Source: Opisthorchis felineus
Taxonomy: Eukaryota > Platyhelminthes > Trematoda > Opisthorchiida > Opisthorchiidae
Assembly (NCBI GenBank): GCA_004794785.1
Contig: SJOL01007385.1
Coordinates: forward strand, 114,739 to 178,738
Length of the DNA stretch: 64,000 nucleotides
Direction of reading: 5' to 3'
The notes under the pieces were generated by a model. That model was not told the origin of the DNA, did not search any database, and saw only the letters and a list, made by a program, of their open reading frames with translations. Positions within the stretch are counted from its first letter, which is position 1; each line of letters starts with the position of its first letter. Position numbers and translations under genes: made by a program. Positions 35,301 to 44,300 of this stretch are shown in pieces.

Positions 35301-38300
35301 AGGTTACTGGTTCCATGGTTTGAACATACTGCACTGCTCGTCTGTCTGCATATTGTTGAGTACAAACATATACCAATCGTGAGACTCGAACTGTAGCTAT
35401 TTACTTCAACGGAGACCCCACACGAGCGAGTGCTTGAGATGATAGTTTTATGTGGTCGGTCGGACTCAATTTAATCTTCAAGCTCAATGGATTTCCAGTG
35501 GAACTTTTGATAACGCATGCCTCTGATTAAAAATCCCAGTAGTTCGAATGTATCTCTTGTGTGGTTAGTATCTCGGGCCGCAATTTTTCTGTGGGTCGCG
35601 TATGTATCTGTGAACGTCCTTCACCTTGTTGACTATGAGCGTTCGACTCTGACATAGAAGGTTACGGGTTCGAATCCTCATCGGAATCGTATCTTGCACT
35701 CCTAATGAGTAAGCTGTAAAGGACGTCTCGGCTATTCACTGTAGTTGAGTACATGCTGAACTTCTTTATTGAAAATTGAAGATTTCGTAACTACATGTGA
35801 AGTAACCGGTTGTTTTTCAATCACAATTCAGGGTAGTTGCAATGAAGATCCAGTATCCCGGCGTGGCGGACAGCATCGATGCGGACATTAAGAACTTGAT
35901 GACACTCCTGAACCGATTCGACATCTTGCCGCGTGGTCTCTTTGCCGAGCAGGCGGCGAGCGTTGCAACTCGTGAACTAAGGGAGGAATGCAACTACGTA
36001 CGCGAAGCCTCCTATTGCAAACAGTTTGCCTCGTTGTTGGCCGATGATCCTGTGTTTCAGGTGCCTGCCATCGTTGATGAGTTAACCACAGATCGTGTGC
36101 TCACAGCCGAATTTATGGAGGGCCTAGTGCTGGATGATTGTTGTACATTGCCACAAGATGTCCGAAATTGGGTATGCTACTTTGATGCCAACTTGTTCGC
36201 TTTTAATCTGTGCATGTAGCCACTATGTCCAATTTGTTTATCACCTTTGTGTATTTGAGAGAGTTTTCCAAGTGGTCCTACTTATTGTCGCTTCGCCAAG
36301 TGGTTCCGCAAATTCCGCTCTGAGAGAGAGTGCTATTACGCTGATTAATTCTAAGGGCCTGTGTGAGGAGGATCAAGGGCAGACATTTTCAATTTTTAGA
36401 TGAGGTTTTCTATCTCATAAAAAGTAATAACTGGTATCTTTCTATGTCTTTTATTGATGAAACAACGTGTATTGAACTCCCAAGACGAGTCGCTGGTCGT
36501 TTTGAAGACGCAGATGCTGGCATTCACCTCTGGGACGTCGAAACAGGAGTCCGCGATGTTAGACACTGGGCTATACCGTTGGGCTAGGTTGTATACTATT
36601 CTTGGTAATTTATTAATCAGTAGGCATAGCATCGGTCGCTTTGTGCTGTTGAGATGTACCGTTTTAAAAATATTCAAATGCTGGTCTCGTAGCTGTCTGT
36701 ATGCTGCGCTTTGATGGTTTTCACCTCATGTTAAGCGCTTTGGGCGCTACGACATCAGCTTGTCCATCCGGAATAGAGTTTAGTCTTCCGAAGTGCGGTT
36801 GAAACTATTTTTGTGCATTACAGAAATGGTCGGTGTGCCCAGAATTGATTATTGTACGTTTCTAAGGCAGTATGTGGGTCGTGGTTAAGCATCGGATCAA
36901 CAACGTCGAGGCAAATCAGTTCGTTTTCGGAAGAAGTAACTCACGCATGAGAGATGAACTAATTACTTTACATAGGTTACGCTTGTCAGGCCAGGAGGCC
37001 TGCTCCAGTGCCCTTTTCGATCAGTTATATGCAGGATGAAAACGAACCACAGGTGACCATTGTGTGTCTTGACAACCAAGCCTGCTAGCCCTGACTAGGT
37101 AACCCAGTCGCTGTGATAATTTCCATTTATCTGAGTTGGGGACCCCGGGACCATATTTAGCAATGGTGAATGGAGCGGTCACGTAGCCAATGCGTCTTGT
37201 ACTTAACAACTTTCGTCTACATTGCGAAACTGTTTCTTCATTCCACATCCAACGAGAAAGAGAGAATTATTCAACGCCGATGAGCTGAGTAGGCCAGCGC
37301 CTCGACTTCTGGACTGCCTCCTCCTGTATACTTCATGTGTCCATAGTCCATGATTTTTCGTATTTCGAAAGTACCGGGATGTCATTGTAAGAATAGGTCA
37401 TTTTCGACTTCGGCTATTGTGATCGAAAGTGTGTGTTCAAATCTCACCTAGATGCCTTGGTACCTAGATCGGGACCAATAAGGCTTCTTCTCTGATGGGG
37501 CACCTGGTGGAATGTATGATTTGACTCTCAACTAGGTTGAGATCTAATTACTGCCACATCAATTAGAATTCTTTCGAAATTAACTAAGTAATTTCACTGA
37601 CGACCTGTTGACCATTTCCCACTTCTGACGTCTTTTCAGACTTGATCATCTTTGGGCACGTCCCAGTAAAATTATAGGACTACTCATGTTCGTCACCACT
37701 GTCCCACTCCTTGTAGGTAGAACTGAGTGATTTGTAGTCGCCAGGTGACAAATCCCATCAGAAGTCAGTCGCAGAATTTACAACTGGTGTGAAAGCGCCA
37801 AAAGGCTGGGAAACGTGCGCAATAGAACTACCTCATGGTATCGTCTCGCTGAGAGAGGTTTCGGTGATATTTCCCTGCCCCTCAAAACTTCCGTAATTCA
37901 CTTGAGGCTATATACATCTGACCTGAGCTTCTCCATTCCTGCTTACGAGCAGCTACCAGCTCAATTTTGGATTCATAACCGCTTTGTAGACTCACTGTGC
38001 TAGTATAATCCACAGGATATCAATCAGATGGAGATCAATAGTACAAGTTGGCTTATCCAACATCTTCACAAGACGGAATAGAATCCAGCGCTGGATGAAG
38101 TGAGACAGTGTTATCCTTTTCAACATCCCGCCCTCCAGCAACCAATGGTCATATCAGGTATTCCAATATATGGATGCACGCCTCAGCTTTTCATCAACCA
38201 ATTTGCTCGCTTCATGGGAAGACTTCCAAGTACAAATTCGGTCAGATGAAGAGAGTAATACTCACTGTTGTTTGGACGTGCGAAATTCTAAACTGTGACG

Positions 38301-41300
38301 CGTTCGAGCCGCCTTAGACTTAATGTCTCTTATCTTGAGCCCAATCTCCTGTCGCCCTAAGTCAGCAATAGAACTGTATCACCACGAAATACAAAACAAA
38401 TCGTTCAGATCTAACACCTTTTCGGCGCATAGCTGCCATGTCACGAGGGCTGAGTACCGCCAGGGTTGCCTAAACCTAGACAGGAGCACTCGAGAGGCCG
38501 AGGTTGGCTTCGAACCACGAACCTCCCGGTTCGCGCCTTAACCCCTGAGCTATCTCGAGCTATCTGTCACCACTAGTGATCAGACGAGATTTCTTGTCGA
38601 TGGGTTAGACGTGGACACGTTACAGATACTACAGTTGTACGGGTTAGTACTATTGACCAGTAACCGAGAGGGTGATGCGTACATCTAGACACCGAAATAT
38701 CTAAGATTGCCGTCACTTCGCATGAGAATATTGGAGGGTGAAATGTTGGAAAAAGATAACCCTGTATTTTACGCCTCTCACTTCATCCAGATCTGCATAC
38801 AATTCCACCTTATGAAGATGCTGGACCAGCCAACTCGTACTATTGATCTTCATCCGATTGAGATCCTGTAGAGTATACTAGCACAGCGATGTGTTAAGCT
38901 GTATACGCATATGGACCCAAAACTGGTTTGATGGCTGCATTGCTTTGGAGGCATGCGTTACAACGTTATCCGTGCGCTCATCAAAGTATAGCAAAGTGAT
39001 TTGTGAGGTTTTCGAGGTGAAAAGGCTTGGAAACGCCATTAAAATCTCTCAATGAGATGGCATCATGAGGTGGTCCCATAAACTTTTCGTGCCTTTTTCA
39101 CTTCTCACTCCAGTCGGTCAAAGTGATACTCTTGTAAGTTCTGTGATTGCTTTCTGATAGTCATGACCAAAAGTCACTCAATGTCATCCATCGTTGCACT
39201 GTACTCCTTAATTCTCTTTCTTCCTTTGTGTTGTATGTTAACTTAATACCGAAAGAGTGCAATGGCTGGGCAATCTTCTTTCCAAATTGTTCTCACCTGT
39301 GCACTTAATTTATGCACTTGTTTTTCCTGTAACAGATTGGTGAACAGTTGCTCCGCTTGTGTCTGAAAGAGCTGTTTGTCTTCCGGACAATGCAAACTGA
39401 CCCTAACTGGTCAAACTTTTTGTACAATCCGAAATCCGGGAAAGTGAGTCATTATCGCCAAAGTTTCTCATGATTTAGTAGTACGGTAATTTCATTCTAA
39501 CAGACAGCCAAAATACGACTAAACCTTTTACCTTTTAGATAGCCCGCTGCCAAAATTATTTCCAAACGGGACTCTTCGGTAATCAGAAATGACTTGCGCT
39601 GCCTTTGTTTTCCGAAAAGTTCTGACCGGCACAGTTCGGGATCTACTGTTGATTAATTTACGACAGGTACAGTAGCAAACATGGAGATTTGGACTGACAC
39701 ACAGGGGTGACCATTTAACCAGTGAGGTTCATCCTCCCACATGACGTTGATCCGTGATAGGTGTCCCTTGAAGGTTTCGATGGGCCCCCGCTTTGTGGCC
39801 TCCTCTGACTTTAGTTTCTTGGTAGCCACCTAATCATGTTTTTTTCCTAGTTTTTCTGCTTCACCCCTATAGCTCCCATTTCAGTTCTCCCCGCCATCCC
39901 ATATTCACCTGTGTAGATTGTTCTCCTGGACTTCGGAGCTTCCAGAGAATTCAAAAAGACATTCATCGATGTGTATATTCATCTGATTCACTGTGCAGCC
40001 GAAGGCGACCGGGAGGGTATTCTGCATCATTCACGCCAACTGGGTTTTCTGACCGGCTACGAGAGCAAGGTTAGTTTCTGTTCCACAGTGTGACGTACCA
40101 GTTGGCAACCCAAACACATTATTTCATCTATAAATTGCTAATGGGCTGTCCTCGTTCTGCTGCTCTCCTGTTGTTGTCTGTATTAAGCACAGAGCGGAAG
40201 TGCTCACGTCTTTTAACAGTGGGCCGCTTTTGGTGGGTAATTTAAAATCCGTGAATTCAAATCGAATTGGTATGTTGTAGACATTTGTCAAATCACGATA
40301 CTACCAAAAAAATCAGATTAATCACCGAAATCTACGTTTCCCGTACTTACTAATCGTGTCATCACCTCCAATGCTTGGTTATGTCTCCCACGCGCCTATT
40401 TTCCGGCGACCGAAACTGTAGCACATGGAACCAACGAGCCTTTAATACATTGTTTTTTGCTGATAAATTGACTGAGTGATTGACTAAGACCTCTCAGAAT
40501 CTACTATTTCTGACGTGGTACTTTAATGAGTTGATCGCGTTTCGAACTACGGACATCCCTGTGTTCTGTCATATTCGTTATCGATATGAATATGTATTGT
40601 GGATGTGTAACATCTTGGCTTGGTGTTCTGCGTCCCAGAGTGAATCAAAGGTCACGGTAGCTTGAAACTGTACACAATGAGACCTATCGTCATAGCCACG
40701 ACCGAGTTGTGTGCATTATCATACTGGGGCGTTCGTGACGGGAAAGAAGACTAAGCGAAACCGCTTGATTTTAATTGGAGGGTGTTCTCACAAATCAGAC
40801 ATTGGTGTAAACTAACCAGAATAATCATCAGAAAAGGATTGTTCAAACGATCGTGGTGTGGATATAGATAACCACGAAGTAACTGCATATGGTTCGTAGT
40901 CTTCCACTCGTTCGGTGTGCGGTTGTTCCTGGAGAAAATGACTCCTTGACTTGGCTTGTTAATTGATTAACATCCTTAGGTAGTCTAGGAAACCACTGTG
41001 GTCAAATCGCTACCGAAAAAAACCTAGTCGATGTGGAGTGCATACACGACAGTCTTTTCTTCGGAAATCGGGTAGAAGCACAGAGATTCTCTCCGGGGCC
41101 CTACTGTCATTCGTCATGTGTTTTGCACGTGCAAGTCTGGAAGTCACTCCAGAGCGTATATGCAGTTCAAGATGAAGTACTGGGGTCCGGAGCGCTTTAC
41201 GTCACCGGTTACATCACACATGTATCAGCCTCGATGAGTTCGGCGCACGAGTCTGGAATCGCCAGTTGGCGCCCCTTACGTCGTCAGAAAAGTGTCATTT

Positions 41301-44300
41301 GGCCTACCTATCCTGCTCCGTTGTTTATAAGTTCATCCGGTCCAACCAGTTCCTTTCATCACTATCTGACTACCTGTACTCATTAACATCCATCCATTCC
41401 GGTCCATCTTCTGTCGATACTTTTCCACTCATTGGTTGTCATGCGTCAGTTCTTCCCTTCTTGTTCCTGTGAACTTTATACTTTGTTGACACTAAGTTTG
41501 ATGTTCTTTATGACTGCATGGTGCGGTTTATCTATCGCTTCTTCAAACCTGACAAACCCTTTTCCCGTGAATCGATCTATCACATCTGTCTCCGTACAGT
41601 ATGCAAAGTGATCCAACTGTACGAATGCTAGCGGATGTGTCGTTTGTAGGTACTACTACGCACCGCGAACTTGCTGTGCACTGATAACGTCACCTCGGTT
41701 GGTTACGAAACGTTTGCAACTAAATTGCTCAGCTCAGCGAACACGACAGCAGTTAAGAATATATCTTTTGGACACAAGCCTGATCAACTGTTTTATGTAC
41801 TCGTTTGGAATCGGTCTTTCTGGAATCTTGCGGTAGTCGTCAGCTGTAGTTTCTACTCAGCCACCTTTTCCCTCATTCCCAATTAGGCAATAAGTCCCTG
41901 TGAGTGGGAGGAGCTGAATTTTCCGATCGTTTTTTTCTCTCTCATCAGTTATATTTTCATCTTCCGTTCCATTTTACCCCACCTATTTGTCCCTACCAAC
42001 TGTACCACTGGAGGTGTTCGCCAATCCCTTCTATCCCTTGGCAGTTCAAAGCCCTTCCGGTCCTGGTCGTGTGGTAATCCCTCTGCTCCGAAGTTGTGCT
42101 ATGGAACTCTCTCCCATCGTCGCCTTTTCCACCTTCCCCACCCCACCATTATTGTGTTCTGGGGAAATTTTTACAGGTTTTCCAAAAACGTGTATCCTTC
42201 TATTTTATCCGTAGTTGTGAAGCTAGTCCTAGCGATACAGCTGCATCACCTTGCGTACAAATTCCTTTTGAGTGATTACTAATATGAGTTTAGACGCAAC
42301 TACTGTGCCGGTGACCAGTTCATTTATTCCAGTCATCTACCTGCAGTCGTTTGGTAAAACTGAGCTGGTCTCCCAGGATATTTATTGGGAGTATGGCGTG
42401 AGGGTGTTGTCGCCAAACTACCCATGTATGGACTGGATCCCCTTTAGGTTAACAGGATTAGGATCTTCTTAACGAATTGGTCTCTGCCAACTTACCTTCA
42501 CCGTTTTATTCCTCATATTCACACCTTCAACTTCGGGGCTCCGCATGTCTGTGTACCATCACCCCTCCTTTTTTGCCACTCGTAGATGATCTGCTCTCGC
42601 CTTTCGCTGGTTGTGTTCATCCATCTGCAGACGATGTTACGGTTCTAGAGCTCTACGTCTTACTGCACCAAGCGATCTGACGATTGCCTAAAAACTAGCA
42701 ACACATTGTTCGCGGATCTCGTTACCATGCTCGACTGGTATTTGTTCAACTGTTCAAAACCCCTACTTGTCACTCCTTTTTTTCACCGGTGCACGGTCAA
42801 CTACAATTCATCAATCTTCTCTGGCACTATCGGACAATCTGCGACTTGTTCGCTTCCTGGCTTGACATTTTCCAGTGTTCTTTCCATATCGTCTCACGCC
42901 AAACTACTTGTGATTCGGGCCCTCGCATTTTGGTCACCTTTTGTACTAAAGTTGAGGAAGTTACCCAGAGGAGCGATGAAACCCGATCCTGAACACGCCA
43001 TGTCTAAAATCGTGGGGAAAAGTTACATTTGGGCTTTGGACGGAAAGGATTCGGGCGATAACTTAGCCTTTGGTGGTAATGTGCTGGAAATTGTCATACA
43101 AGTGACGGTACTGAAAGATATCTCCATGGTGGGGAGCTAAGAGTTTACCCAATCGGTGACTGGAAACCCTCGCCAGTAGGATTAAATCATGAAACCGATA
43201 ACGTTGTTTTACTCGCTCTGTAGATTTTCTATCCTCGTGGTATTCGGTAGTTCATGTTCGTCTCTTGTCGGTGACCAGAACCACCGCACTCATATACACG
43301 GTTCACGGTTGAGGGTGAAAAAAAGCCATTCAACTAGAGTTTGTGAATTACCTTCTAGGAGGGACAGCAATGCCGTCTCTCACCCATATGCAGTTGTTAA
43401 AACACTTGAGATCCCTTTATAGGAAGATGTCTCCAACTTTTAATGAAGGATTTTCCGATTTCCACTGCTTCGTCATCGTCGTTACCCTAATCATCACTTC
43501 GAATTATTCAAACTTGTTTGTGATACGACTGGCTTAATCCGCTCACTTTGTCTCAGTTGTTTTTGAGTGAGATTGAAACGGCTTTATACCGATTCACGGT
43601 ATTCACTGGGCCTCAGTTGTGGGTTTTTATGTGGTTGTCTAATCGTAACCACTGTGAGATGTGGGAACTCATTCCAAAGAATCAGCCGAATTGAAGTGCA
43701 CTCTGCACACTAGCGCGAGACCTCTGCAACAGCAAAATCCCTACATAAGACTCGAAGCTTGTGGGGGTACCTGTGTTTATCTGCATAAGTGAGGCAGACA
43801 GCCGGGTAAATTTAGGGCCAAGAAAACGGGTAGGAGGGCCACCTCTTTTGTGGCGAAAAAACCCAGTAGACTTTGGCATACGCGTTATAAGAGTATGCGG
43901 TCAACAGTATCAACTCTAGTTCCCCAGTGAAGGGCATCGTGGATTTGTGTTTGGATGACCTGGCTTCGACCTCTTGTACTTGGTGAATATTTGAAAATCT
44001 CATCATCTATCATCATCATCATCTATCCCTCGTATCCATTTTTGTGGGTTACACATACTGGGTCGACCCAAATAATAACCGAGTGCGACAGTGTTGCATG
44101 AATGTTGAGGGAAAGTCAACCTGCTTTCATGGAAGTTTCCGCACGCTGTTTGTTAGTAACAGTTTCATCTTTTCATGACTTACCTCGCAATCCTCTGAAT
44201 GTCTTTTGTGTACTGTGCCTTGTTTCTCGCAGGTAATGTTACAAGCTCATGTGGATGCAGTTAGTATCCTAGGAGAAGCATTCGCCTCTCCTGTTCCATT

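Larger units (their letters stand above)
26615..35831 (+). other. COQ8 intron 4 and its contents
   Basis: 9217 bases, the longest intron here, between GTAAGA and ATTCAG. It holds a complete truncated Penelope insertion (26899-28175), a dispersed repeat (28340-29000), head-to-head RTE-like copies (29157-30900 minus and 31650-33065 plus), SINE fragments (33637-34031), and hammerhead-like repeats on the minus strand (34050-34240 and 34860-35125). No conserved COQ8 exon is missing from it, since residues 329 and 330 are contiguous in the family. Confidence 0.8.
36172..39335 (+). other. COQ8 intron 5 and its contents
   Basis: 3164 bases, GTATGC to AACAG. Its main content is a large inverted repeat (37985-38200 against 38690-38905) with a SINE between the arms. 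A B-box fragment lies at 37410-37460. The remaining sequence shows only short frames. Confidence 0.75.
40070..44232 (+). other. COQ8 intron 7 and its contents
   Basis: 4163 bases, GTTAGT to CTCGCAG. It contains a plus-strand HH2 hammerhead-like repeat (41600-41770), a conspicuous pyrimidine-rich region (about 41900-42660), several short frames such as 42706-43140 with no recognised family, and at 43680-44010 a possible minus-strand repeat with a short ATC tract at its edge. Confidence 0.7.

Noticed and set aside
35630..35695. tRNA gene suggested by GGTTCGAATCC
   Set aside because: A B box alone; no acceptor stem, anticodon arm or cloverleaf can be drawn. A tRNA-derived repeat fragment is more likely.
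42706..43140. Plus-strand frame of 144 codons in COQ8 intron 7
   Set aside because: No family recognised and low complexity in parts; a second overlapping frame is also open. Splicing from exon 7 to exon 8 is consistent without it.
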